Positions 53,142-62,518 of a stretch of 64,000 bases of DNA are shown here, in pieces. Numbering within the stretch: position 1 is the first letter of the stretch; the number at the start of each line of letters is the position of its first letter. This DNA is from Isoetes taiwanensis (Eukaryota; Streptophyta; Lycopodiopsida; Isoetales; Isoetaceae). A program made the translations under genes and the position numbers. The stretch spans positions 6,262,945 to 6,326,944 of the forward strand of contig JAJEKV010000008.1 of NCBI GenBank assembly GCA_021234155.1, given 5' to 3'. Under the pieces are notes generated by a model. It did no database searches. It was not told where the DNA came from and saw nothing but the letters and a program-made list of their open reading frames with translations.

Positions 53142-56100
53142 TCCTTCTCCCCCCCTTTAGAGGAGAGCGTATGCTCTCCATGCTGGTCTGGTGGAGGTGG
53201 TGCAGACAAGAGAAGATGATGCTGCTTGCAATTCCTGTAAAAATGAAAGATGTCAATTTTTCTTCGACCTTTCATAGCTGCATCTGTATCATAGTAAGAA
53301 GCCGAAGCATCAATAAGGAAATTCCTTTGAGCCATTTCTTCAAAAAGTTTGAGACATGCTACTGGCAAATGGTTAGACTTGAGGAAAATAGCAGTGTCCA
53401 TCATGGTACGTTTGCATGAAAGATTGGGATTGATATTAATCAACAATTCTTTTGAGTGCGTCTGAGGTTTCGTAAGCAATTGTAAAAACTTGCAATACTT
53501 GACCTGTTGATAAATCAAGGGATCCGGGCTGTTTTGAGCTTGCTCAATAAAATATTCTAAGTTTTGCCAAATCTCTGCTGGTCTTTCCCATGAATCACCT
53601 GGAATTATGGCCCAATTATCTAGCCGTTGTTGATCAGCATCTTTCCACATGTGACGTCGCTGGAAACGTGGATCAAAGTTGCAATCGTTTTGCAAATATT
53701 GAGGTGCCTTAAGAAGGTTCAACTGAACTGTTCGATTTTCAAGATATTTCTGTCTCCAATGATCATCAAATTTTGGCACATAAATGGGAAGATGGAAAAG
53801 ATCGTCAGATAAGGCAGCTTTTTGTTGGTTCGAACAGAATGTTTCAATTTGACTCCACAGTGTTTTGTCAGGAAAAGTCTTTTTGATCTCTTGCCATTCA
53901 GCATTCGTAACTGGAGACCAAGCGATCTGAGATAAGAGTATTGGTGGATACTCCAATTTTTGAAAATATTGATTATGATTGCAAATAACTTGGGACATGG
54001 AGCGGATCCAAATATGATAATCATATTTGGGATCATCAAAGCTAATCTTCATGGCTTGGTATAAGATCGTTTTTGCTTGCTGATAGTGATGTTTGAAGTT
54101 TGCTTCTGCTAACTCATGGTCTTGGTCAGGTAAGAAGGGTAAAAGCACAATATTGGGAAGGAAAGTGCATGGTGTTATGGGTTGTGCCATGACTTCATCA
54201 TAATTCTGATTTGATTCCCATATCCGCACATGGACTTCAGCATAATACGTTAAGATATAGCCTTGTACATCAATAACCCAAGCTTGACATAATTCTGAAT
54301 TTTCTAATAAAAGATGGTTATGACAAACTGCAGTAACAAATAATCTCTGATCATAGAATGAGAGTTTGAACCAGAAGATCATAAACCTAGAATCTGATAT
54401 AGGTTTGAGGGGATTAATACCAAAAGATAGAAGTTTGAGCTTCAAGAGCATCAAGTCATATTGGTAATTTAACTCCAAGTTGGAAGGTCTCGGAAAGTGG
54501 ATATCTTGAGCAATTTGAGTAAGGGAGGTCTTAACATCCATAACCTGTTGCTGCAACTCTTGATTCTCTGCTCGCAAATCTTGCAGAGTCTGCAAAACCT
54601 TTTGCATCTTAACTTGGAATTGTTGCTTTTGCCTCTCAAATGTGTCATGCAATTGAGACATGTTAGTAGCAAGTGGTAAGCTTGGTTTATCTAGTTGGCT
54701 CTGTAAATTGGCACACTTTAATTCCAACTGCATATTGGCTTCCTGCTTAGATACGAGCTCAACTTCTAAATGTTGAATTTGTTTCTGTAATTGTTCCACC
54801 TGTGCTTGAGTATTAGCAATGATGGCGTCCTTGGAGTCCAGTAGCTCTTTAAGAAAATTCTCTTGTCTTTGAAAAAAATCTTTCATTTTGATTGTAACAT
54901 CGGTAGTATCTTTAGTCTCTTGAGTAACTGGTTCAGCGTACATTACCATGGGATCGTCCTGCACAGGTGGGATTTCTTGAGGCAAAACATTGGAGGGTGC
55001 CTGATGAGACATAACATAATTAAGGATTAATTGTAGTTGCGTAGCAAATGGCAACTGTTGCGTATAGTAATCTTTAACATGGTTTAGTTGGATTATTAGT
55101 TGCCGTGTAAAAATAGTTGCCCAAGGCATAAGTATGCCCTTTGTAGATAAAATAACCCTCGTGAGCCACTTCTTGGATAATGTATGAGTGTTGTATGCCA
55201 TCATCTTTTTCTTCAAATGCAGGAAGATGGCATGATATGGAGCCCTTGCGGCCTTGATGCTATATTGATTAGCTACCTTATATATGCCATACTCTTCAAG
55301 ATCAAAATCTTGATAATAAGGAAGAGTAGGTGCATCTGGAAGTTGTAAAGCATGTTGTACCAAAGTGGCAGTGATAGAGAATGGTCCAGTTTGGAATGTG
55401 GTTGCTGAACACGCATCTGGATCGTAAGTATTTATGAAATGATAGATGATGTTTGGATTTGGTGAAGCAAACTCTAGCTTCACAAAGTCAAGCAATTGTG
55501 CTCTTTCAAGCAACTTAAGAGCTTCAGCATTTAAGGTTGGCAGTCTATGAAAATGAATACATGGCAATGATGGATAATAGAGTGGTGTTATGAACGTGTG
55601 AGTTCGCATAAGAGCCTTTGCCTTCATCTTAAATTGGACCTTCTTAAGTATAGATGCTTTGTTGGCAGGGGCTTTGGAAACTTGGGCTTCCTGCTTGAGT
55701 GCAAAACCCTTGGGTTTTACTGTGTTAGATGTAGCATAATATTGATGCCACCATCTTCGTTGTTCTATGTGATATTGGGCTCGTTTTTGTTCATATAAGA
55801 GGCGTCCCATAATCTGACTTCCTTTGTCAGATTTTCGCCTCCCTAAACCCACAATAAAAACAATTTTATGGGGTGGCCAATAACCAATCTGATACATGGC
55901 ATTCATAAACTGTAAACTTGAAAGTACATGCATTGATGGGTCTGCCCACCAATGTTTACATGCAGGCCCTGGTAATGGTAAAAGCAATAAATGCAATTCA
56001 GCTCTTTGAGATCTGGCAGTCTCTAGTTTCAACATAAAACCCCTTCTTGATGTGTATTCTTCCCACTCCCAAAGATAAAGAGTGAAGTACGGTCTTTCAA

Positions 56101-59100
56101 GAGTTAGAGTATTCAGTCGCTGCCTTTTAATAGGCTGAACCATATTAACAGATAATGTGGTCCGCTCATGATATGGTTTTAATCGGGATCCATTGATCAA
56201 TGTTGGCCATAAATGTCCATCCAGATCTTTCAACTGCACAGATCCATTAGTATTCAACTCTTCAATGATAAATGGTCCTAACCAACGTATTTTCAATTTT
56301 CCAGGATATTTGAAGAACCTGGAATCGTAAAGTAAGACTTTATCACCCTTTTTATAGTCATGGCGACGTAATTTATGATCAAACCAAGCTTTTTGGCGAT
56401 CCTTGGCCACTTGTTGAGCCCAAACAGCTTGTTGCCTAGTCTCATCCAATTGTTCTAGTTTGAGAAGCCGATGTTCTAAGGATTGTACATCCCCTAGCCT
56501 CTCTTTGATAGCAATACGAAGACTAGGTATGACAAATTCAGCTGGTAAAACTGCCTCTACACCATAAGAAAGTTGAAATGGTGTTTGTCCAGTTGCACAT
56601 TTAAAAGTGGTGCGATAGGCCCACAGTATGGCAGGCAGTTTGGTTTCCCAGTCAGTACGGGTGGAATCACAAACTTTACGCATGATATTGATGAGAATCT
56701 TATTGGTTGATTCTGCCTGACCATTGGCACGGGGGTAATATGGAGTAGACTTTCTATGCATTATGAGAAAGTCTGTTGTAAGTATTTCCACAGTCTCATT
56801 GATAAAGTGCACACCACGATCTGAGACTAATTCAATTGGGCATCCAAATCTGGTAATAATTTGCTGGTATAGTACTTTGGCCACACTCTTAGCCATGTTG
56901 TCTTTCAATGCCCTGGCCTCCGCCCATTTGGTATGATAGTCAGTTAAAATCAATATGTACTGGGCCCTCGTATATACAGCAGGAGGTGTTATAGGACCAA
57001 CGAAATCCATGCCCCATTTCTCGAATGGGCCCAAAGGTAAAATTGGATGTAATGGCATGTAATTTCGTGGTCCAGGTTTTCCTACTCTTTGGCAGATATC
57101 ACAAGTTTTGGCCCAAGCAAAAGAATCTTTGAATAGAGTAGGCCACCAAAACCCACTTTGGAGGATTTTCTTGGATGTGAGCTCACCAGAAAAATGTCCT
57201 CCTCCAATGCCATCATGGGCTTCTCTCAAAAGGTCATTAATCTCATGGGGCAAAATGCAACGTCGTAGTACATGGTCTTTACCTTTCTTATATAATTGCC
57301 CAGAAATTAAACAAAATGGAGAAGCTTTTTTCACAAAGTCTCTCTTTTGAGAGATGTCCATTCCTTTAGGACAATCTCCTGTAGCCAAATATTCCACAAT
57401 TCCTGCATACCAAGGTGGTACTGCATTCACTCTAAATAAATTAGCATCAGGAAGTTCATCATTTATTCCCATTGGAAGTTCACCATTGGGAATTCGTGAT
57501 AAATGATCAGGTACCGTGTGAGAAGTGCCTGGCTTAAGGACAATCTTGAAATTATACTCCTGTAATATCAACAACCAACGGTGTATACGTCCAGTCACAC
57601 ATGGTTTGTTGATGAGATATAATAATGCTTGGTGATCTACATAGAACACAAAGAAATTTCCCAGGAGGTAGTGTCGAAACTTTTGGACCGCATATACCAT
57701 GCCAAGTCCCTCGCGTTCTGTGGTAGAGTAATTTTGTTCAGCTTTGTTAAGTTGCTTGCTAGCATAATAGATTGGCTGATCTCTGTTACAATCTTTTTGT
57801 TGAGTTAGTACAGCCCCAATTGCAGTTTTCGAAGCATCAATATGTACATGGAATGGTTTGTCCCATTGTGGTGTGATCAGAATGGGTGCTTTTGCTAATA
57901 TTTCCTTTAAATGGACAAAGGAATCTTGACATTCATTAGTCCATATGAACCTCTTGTTTGAGCTTGTTAATTCGTTCAAAGGGGTTGCAATCTTAGAGAT
58001 ATTTTTTCCAAAGCGCTTGTAATAGTTTACTTTGCCTAGAAAACGTCGGAGTTGGGTAATGTCGCTTGGTGGAGGCATCTCTAAGATTACCTTAACTTTG
58101 TCAGGATCTGTAATCAATCCCTCTTTACAGACTATATGGCCTAATAATAAACCATGTGTTACCAAAAATGTGCACTTTTCTGGATTTAACGAGACTCCAA
58201 ATGCTCGACATCTCTGAAAACATTTTTGAAGTCCGTTCAAATGTTGCGACCATTCACTAAAGACGGTAAAGTCGTCGAAAAAAATCTCCATGAAGGTGCC
58301 AATATATCCCTTGAATACTTGTAGCATAATCCTTTGAAATAAGGATGGGGCGTTAGTAAGGCCAAAAGGCATGACACGATAAGCATAGGTTCCAAATTGG
58401 GTAATGAATGTTGTTTTTAATTGATCTTCAGGGTGGATACGAATTTGATTGTATCCACTGAATCCATCCATGAATGAGTAACATTCATGTCCAGCAACAT
58501 TTTCAAGAACCTGGTCTGTAAAGGGCAAAGGAAAGTGATCCTTTTCAGTGACATCATTCAACCTGCGATAATCAATGCATACTCTTAATTTTCCATTCTT
58601 TTTCTTAACAATGACCACAGGTGATACCCAGTCACTAGTTTCTACTTCATAGATAAATCCTGCTTGTAGCAAACTTTGTATTTCTTTTTCAACTGTTTGA
58701 GCATAACTAGGATTCATCCTATATGCTCGTTGATACACGGGTTTTGCATTTGGCATAAGGGGTATTCTCAATTGACAAGTATCTGGATGTATGCCACGTA
58801 AATCTTGGTAATTCCATGCAAAAATATCTCTATAATTTTCCAACAACAAAGTGGCTTCTTGTAATATTCCTGGCGGTAAGTGAGCCCCAATTTTTATTAT
58901 TTTCTTATTCTCAGGAGTACCCAGATTTATTTCTTGAAGTTCAGGTGCTTCAAGATAAGGTTTAAGTTGTCCCTTCTCTAAACCATGTGCTGGTTTAGGT
59001 GACACTTCCGCTTTTCCCTCAGTCACTTTTGTGAAATGCTCTGGATAGTCTTGGACAGCTTCTACCATGAGACATGAACATGTTTCCTTTTCAAGTTCAT

Positions 59101-60571
59101 ACTCAGAATAAATATTGACATTATAAAAATTTTCTTCCTCTTCAAAACCTTCATAGACATCCTCTTCATTATCACTATCAGAAAGTACCACATTATCTTC
59201 AATAATAGTGGTAATGCCCGTGGGTAAATTGATTTTAGTCAGTTTTCCATCCTTAGCCAAGGTTAATGTATCATTGCACCAATCATGTAAAGCTCTGGAT
59301 TGTCTTAACCATGGTCTACCCAATAGTAGCTGATAATCCCTTACTTTAACTTGGGTGTCGAGTACTACAAAATCCTGGCAAAACTCTAAATCTCCAATCA
59401 TAAACACCACAGATTTTAATATTCCAAGGGGTTGCACTTTTCGCTGGTCTGCCATCTTTACATCAAAGGGAGCTTTTTGTAAGTCTGTAAATCTGAGTCT
59501 TTTCCTTAATGTGTTGGTCATAATATTCACCCCAGCCCCACCATCGATGGGTACATTGGGTATTATGAGTCCATTCATTTCTACTTTTACCATTGGATTG
59601 CTTTTATCCATTGGCTCAGATTTATAAGTTGTAATTATATCACGAGTGTGATATAACTCCGCAGGTATGCCTAATTCAGGCACGTAAATTCCCAAAAGTT
59701 TAAGGGGTACTTGGATCAGAGTTTCTTTCACCACTTGGCTCAAGTTGTGGATTTCAACACTGCGATTGTTATTTTCCACTGGAAATTCTTTAAAACCTGG
59801 TAAATATTTAGCAACCACTTTAAGTGGTGTTGGAATAAGTAGCTCGTGTACTTGAGCTTTCAATTTTGTTAACTCATCAGTATTGTGATCAACCATAGAC
59901 TTATCTTGTTCATCATTTTCATGTTGTAAGTTATCTATTTGATTTTTGACAAAATCAAATACTTCTTTCTCTTGTTCAATATCAGGATACCTATTTTGTG
60001 TACCCCTCGGATTTCCCTTTGGAAAATCTGAAATCGTGATGGCATCCTTATTAGCCTTAGCACGAGTTATAGCATTAACTGCATATTCAAGGCTAATCAT
60101 TCTTGCGTCTTCCGCTTTAACATCTACTTGCTCCTTAGAGTCTGTAGATTTCTCTTTCTTTGGTTTTCTACATTCACGAGAGTAATGTCCCTTACCCCCG
60201 CAATTCCAACACTCAATTACTCTTGTATTCCTATGTTCCTTAGTTTCTGGAATCACAGCAAAAGTTTGAGCAGTATCCCTTTCTTTCTTTTTGTTAAAAT
60301 AACAATCTTTAGTATTGTGATTATCTTTCTCACAGATATGACAATACTTTCTCTCAGAATTAGATCGGCATTCGTTGGCATAGTGTCCAGGCTTAGAGCA
60401 TCTGGTACACCAAATTAAAGTTCTATTTCTTTCACCCAGAGACAATTTTCGCATGTCTTGTTCCATTGTTTGCAATTTTGATTGCATTTCTTTCATACTT
60501 TTAATCTCATGTGCAACTTGCTTTTGCACAATGGATTCCAGTTCAGGCTTGTTGCTCTTGTCAATGGCCAA
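53060..60571 (-). CDS. pol: Nucleocapsid-Pol polyprotein with ~1,000-residue C-terminal extension
   Basis: An open frame of 2,503 codons; the listed start is only the first possible codon after the frame junction. Order: three CCHC knuckles (residues 55-68, 77-90, 121-134); aspartic protease with PIDGGAGVNIM (341-351) and LLLGRPWL (415-422); RT about 640-815 with FFDDF (764-768); RNase H 905-1025 (VHIDASKTAIGAVL); integrase with CDIC zinc site (1157-1160) and D1189, D1251, E1287; and a GPF-type integrase C-terminus (WLGPFIIEEL, about 1430-1440). From about 1478 to the end there is no family I recognise: a globular-looking part (1500-1870), a coiled coil (about 1890-2022), a long second part (2023-2430), and an acidic/basic tail crossing the PPT and ending in the 3' LTR. 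No chromodomain is seen. Confidence 0.93.
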   Translation of the reverse strand: MAIDKSNKPELESIVQKQVAHEIKSMKEMQSKLQTMEQDMRKLSLGERNRTLIWCTRCSKPGHYANECRSNSERKYCHICEKDNHNTKDCYFNKKKERDTAQTFAVIPETKEHRNTRVIECWNCGGKGHYSRECRKPKKEKSTDSKEQVDVKAEDARMISLEYAVNAITRAKANKDAITISDFPKGNPRGTQNRYPDIEQEKEVFDFVKNQIDNLQHENDEQDKSMVDHNTDELTKLKAQVHELLIPTPLKVVAKYLPGFKEFPVENNNRSVEIHNLSQVVKETLIQVPLKLLGIYVPELGIPAELYHTRDIITTYKSEPMDKSNPMVKVEMNGLIIPNVPIDGGAGVNIMTNTLRKRLRFTDLQKAPFDVKMADQRKVQPLGILKSVVFMIGDLEFCQDFVVLDTQVKVRDYQLLLGRPWLRQSRALHDWCNDTLTLAKDGKLTKINLPTGITTIIEDNVVLSDSDNEEDVYEGFEEEENFYNVNIYSEYELEKETCSCLMVEAVQDYPEHFTKVTEGKAEVSPKPAHGLEKGQLKPYLEAPELQEINLGTPENKKIIKIGAHLPPGILQEATLLLENYRDIFAWNYQDLRGIHPDTCQLRIPLMPNAKPVYQRAYRMNPSYAQTVEKEIQSLLQAGFIYEVETSDWVSPVVIVKKKNGKLRVCIDYRRLNDVTEKDHFPLPFTDQVLENVAGHECYSFMDGFSGYNQIRIHPEDQLKTTFITQFGTYAYRVMPFGLTNAPSLFQRIMLQVFKGYIGTFMEIFFDDFTVFSEWSQHLNGLQKCFQRCRAFGVSLNPEKCTFLVTHGLLLGHIVCKEGLITDPDKVKVILEMPPPSDITQLRRFLGKVNYYKRFGKNISKIATPLNELTSSNKRFIWTNECQDSFVHLKEILAKAPILITPQWDKPFHVHIDASKTAIGAVLTQQKDCNRDQPIYYASKQLNKAEQNYSTTEREGLGMVYAVQKFRHYLLGNFFVFYVDHQALLYLINKPCVTGRIHRWLLILQEYNFKIVLKPGTSHTVPDHLSRIPNGELPMGINDELPDANLFRVNAVPPWYAGIVEYLATGDCPKGMDISQKRDFVKKASPFCLISGQLYKKGKDHVLRRCILPHEINDLLREAHDGIGGGHFSGELTSKKILQSGFWWPTLFKDSFAWAKTCDICQRVGKPGPRNYMPLHPILPLGPFEKWGMDFVGPITPPAVYTRAQYILILTDYHTKWAEARALKDNMAKSVAKVLYQQIITRFGCPIELVSDRGVHFINETVEILTTDFLIMHRKSTPYYPRANGQAESTNKILINIMRKVCDSTRTDWETKLPAILWAYRTTFKCATGQTPFQLSYGVEAVLPAEFVIPSLRIAIKERLGDVQSLEHRLLKLEQLDETRQQAVWAQQVAKDRQKAWFDHKLRRHDYKKGDKVLLYDSRFFKYPGKLKIRWLGPFIIEELNTNGSVQLKDLDGHLWPTLINGSRLKPYHERTTLSVNMVQPIKRQRLNTLTLERPYFTLYLWEWEEYTSRRGFMLKLETARSQRAELHLLLLPLPGPACKHWWADPSMHVLSSLQFMNAMYQIGYWPPHKIVFIVGLGRRKSDKGSQIMGRLLYEQKRAQYHIEQRRWWHQYYATSNTVKPKGFALKQEAQVSKAPANKASILKKVQFKMKAKALMRTHTFITPLYYPSLPCIHFHRLPTLNAEALKLLERAQLLDFVKLEFASPNPNIIYHFINTYDPDACSATTFQTGPFSITATLVQHALQLPDAPTLPYYQDFDLEEYGIYKVANQYSIKAARAPYHAIFLHLKKKMMAYNTHTLSKKWLTRVILSTKGILMPWATIFTRQLIIQLNHVKDYYTQQLPFATQLQLILNYVMSHQAPSNVLPQEIPPVQDDPMVMYAEPVTQETKDTTDVTIKMKDFFQRQENFLKELLDSKDAIIANTQAQVEQLQKQIQHLEVELVSKQEANMQLELKCANLQSQLDKPSLPLATNMSQLHDTFERQKQQFQVKMQKVLQTLQDLRAENQELQQQVMDVKTSLTQIAQDIHFPRPSNLELNYQYDLMLLKLKLLSFGINPLKPISDSRFMIFWFKLSFYDQRLFVTAVCHNHLLLENSELCQAWVIDVQGYILTYYAEVHVRIWESNQNYDEVMAQPITPCTFLPNIVLLPFLPDQDHELAEANFKHHYQQAKTILYQAMKISFDDPKYDYHIWIRSMSQVICNHNQYFQKLEYPPILLSQIAWSPVTNAEWQEIKKTFPDKTLWSQIETFCSNQQKAALSDDLFHLPIYVPKFDDHWRQKYLENRTVQLNLLKAPQYLQNDCNFDPRFQRRHMWKDADQQRLDNWAIIPGDSWERPAEIWQNLEYFIEQAQNSPDPLIYQQVKYCKFLQLLTKPQTHSKELLININPNLSCKRTMMDTAIFLKSNHLPVACLKLFEEMAQRNFLIDASASYYDTDAAMKGRRKIDIFHFYRNCKQHHLLLSAPPPPDQHGEHTLSSKGGEKDVGDLELVEDEPPTYFKRARRRDEDSD
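53142..53158 (-). promoter_or_regulatory. Polypurine tract
   Basis: AAAGGGGGGGAGAAGGA on the minus strand directly abuts the 3' LTR start TGTTGG. It primes plus-strand DNA synthesis. It is also translated, in the frame SKGGEKD of the polyprotein. Confidence 0.9.
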
Positions 60572-61254
60572 AAAATACCGATAATCACAGCAGCTCTTTT
60601 AACTGCCAGATCTAAAGTACTTGGAGCATCTAATTCTAGTTGTTGCTTCAAACGAGTTGGAAATCCCTCAATGAACCAGGCAACCACATCTTCCTGATGG
60701 GGTTCCGGTTGCATTTGATTGGTAAGTTCTAGTACTCGTAAAGAAAAGTTTCTTGGATGCTCTCCTGGTTTGATTTGTAATGCACGGACCTCATCCTTTA
60801 ACTCTTTATTTGTAGGAGTGGTTTGAAATAGATTTAAAAATAATGTACGCATCTCAGACCAATTGGTGAAATTGGCTGAAGATCCATTGATCCAATCTGC
60901 TGGTTTTCCATCTAAAGTAGTAGGAAATAGCATTAATCTGTGGGCGTCAGTATCCTGCCCATTCAGAGAGCTAATATTTTCAAATTGTCTCACATGTGTT
61001 TTGGCTTGGTACTCACAAGTTTTACCAGACCCATAACGAGGATAAGAAATTATAGGCTTAGATGTTAGAGCAGATGCCCCAGACGCAGATGAAGTCATGG
61101 TAAAAATATTTTTTAAATCTGGCAAGATCTCAGAATGTCTTTCAGCAGCTAATTTTTCCTTAGCTCTACGCTCACGTCTTTCTGCTCTTTCTAATTCTTG
61201 TTTATCACGCAATTCTTTGCGCTTTTGCCTTTCCTCAGCAAGGCTTTTGTACAT
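60493..61254 (-). CDS. gag: Gag (capsid) of Ty3/gypsy element
   Basis: The ATG at 61254 lies 79 bases after the primer-binding site. A charged helical N-terminus (about residues 1-45) precedes the capsid domain, with ADWINGSSANFTNWSEMRTL and FLNLFQ, the Retrotrans_gag (PF03732-type) signature, at about 115-145, and LIKPGEH/PRNFSLRVLELTNQM after it. The frame ends 253 codons in, past a T6 run at 60570-60575 where the pol frame takes over by -1. The nucleocapsid zinc knuckles lie in the next frame, so a functional Gag would need the shift, or the T run has lost a base in this copy. Confidence 0.9.
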   Translation of the reverse strand: MYKSLAEERQKRKELRDKQELERAERRERRAKEKLAAERHSEILPDLKNIFTMTSSASGASALTSKPIISYPRYGSGKTCEYQAKTHVRQFENISSLNGQDTDAHRLMLFPTTLDGKPADWINGSSANFTNWSEMRTLFLNLFQTTPTNKELKDEVRALQIKPGEHPRNFSLRVLELTNQMQPEPHQEDVVAWFIEGFPTRLKQQLELDAPSTLDLAVKRAAVIIGIFWPLTRATSLNWNPLCKSKLHMRLKV

Positions 61255-61333
61255 AAAAGAACGTATATTTTATCACAGCTTTTGTTCATGAAAGAAAGCA
61301 TATGTTATCACAAATCTATGCACTCAATGCCTG

Positions 61334-61351
61334 TCCCCGGCATCGGCGCCA
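61334..61351 (-). promoter_or_regulatory. Primer-binding site for tRNA-Asp
   Basis: TGGCGCCGATGCCGGGGA on the minus strand, four bases from the 5' LTR, is complementary to the 3' end of plant tRNA-Asp (TCCCCGGCAACGGCGCCA) at 17 of 18 positions. It starts minus-strand DNA synthesis. Confidence 0.9.
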
Positions 61352-61355
61352 AATA

Positions 61356-62339
61356 TGTTAGAGGTCTGTCACCCCTCTAGCACATAACACAGATCTTACA
61401 ATCAACAGACATCAAATACTTATTAGACCGGAGATTGGAATTGAATGTGAGATTTAGTAACATACCCAGGATGCATTAAGCCAGTTTGAAAGCTCTCCCA
61501 TGCTTGCAGTGTCAATGTTCAAGGAAGGAATTTGCTCCATTGCCTAGTATGCGAATGTAGAATGGATTTAAGATAGAACACGGCAAAACAATCTAAACAA
61601 GATTTACAGATCAATTCTCAAGACAAGTAACAATTCTCATTGATTGATTGCACAAGAATAACAAGGACAAATATCAACATGGAAAACATGGTAAATTCTT
61701 GCATACAGAATGGAATAGCTTTTGCATAGAACAGTTGGGAAACAGATCCTTCTCTTCAATCTGGGCCCAGTATAGTCAAATCCGCCAAGTATGGTCAGAT
61801 CCGGCTCTCCTCCTCTGGTTTCCGCTGACTCCTCATATGCTGCCGGCCTCTGCTATATGCTGCCGCTTCTTTGCTTCACGCCTCTTCCCAAAATAACGGT
61901 TCATATCTTGTTTTTGCTTTTTAACATAATTGTTGACTTTCAATGGTTAACCTTTAACTTTGCGTTTCATTCCTTTAAGACCTTTAATTGTTTCCTTAGT
62001 ATTTTTCCATTGTATGGTCTACGTTGCCCTTGTTTATGTTGGTGCTTTTACTTCATACTAAGGTACATGTTGTGACCTTTAAAAGGCCAACATTATTTTT
62101 ACGTTGGCATACTTTTATTGCCCTTGTTGCCTTACTCTAAACCTTCCACATACTTCAAGGTTACTTGCTTGTCTTTTGTTTAACACATTTAAAATATCTA
62201 CTTCTAACTTGTCTTTAACATACCAACTTAACAATTAAAACAAGATTACAATGTCTTTTAGTCCGAGTCTTCATCACGGCGTCTTGCTCGCTTGAAGTAT
62301 GTTGGGGGTTCGTCTTCCACAAGCTCCAAGTCCCCAACA
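61356..62339 (-). repeat. 5' LTR (984 bp)
   Basis: Begins TGTTGGGGACTTGG and ends CCTCTAACA on the minus strand, with TG...CA termini. It matches the 980-bp 3' LTR except near 61833-61860, where this copy has the phrase atatgctgccg twice. As the 5' LTR it should carry the promoter for the genomic RNA. Confidence 0.95.
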
Positions 62340-62344
62340 ACAAT
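62340..62344. repeat. Target-site duplication, right (acaat)
   Basis: acaat directly follows the right LTR end, matching 52157-52161. Confidence 0.95.
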
Positions 62345-62518
62345 AGTTAACTTGTTGAAGTCCTTCTGCGAGGATAGCTCTGGCGAAGCTTCCTAAGAAC
62401 AAGGACAGTGCTCTAGCGGTTAGCTCTTCGACCACTTCAAGTGGCAATGAGGAGAGTTGTGACGAGTCTGGAGGAGTTGACGAGTATGACAACATTCCTA
62501 ATTATGCTCTTCTCAAAG
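62345..62518 (+). pseudogene. DUF7869-type gene, 3' end after the LTR element
   Basis: The frame broken at 52161 resumes as AGTT after the second acaat copy: VNLLKSF, then after a one-base shift ARIALAKLPKNKDSALAVSS, an acidic stretch (SGNEESCDESGGVDEYDN) and IPNYALLKGRKLLE followed by TAA. The exact target duplication shows that this is the original downstream exon. Confidence 0.75.

Larger units (their letters stand above)
52162..62339 (-). mobile_element. Complete Ty3/gypsy LTR retrotransposon (tRNA-Asp primed)
   Basis: The 10,178-bp element lies on the minus strand: 5' LTR 62339-61356, PBS, gag, pol with C-terminal extension, PPT, 3' LTR 53141-52162. It is flanked by the 5-bp duplication acaat (52157-52161, 62340-62344). 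The order protease, RT, RNase H, integrase is Ty3/gypsy, and the tRNA-Asp primer site is shared with Athila/Tat-type plant elements. Both LTRs are identical by eye except one small patch, and the main ORF is open over 2,503 codons, so the insertion is recent. It disrupts a DUF7869-type gene that was probably already decayed. Confidence 0.96.

Noticed and set aside
53719-54039. Smaller ORFs antisense or out of frame within the polyprotein (several between 53017 and 60418)
   Set aside because: All are shadows of the 2,503-codon frame.
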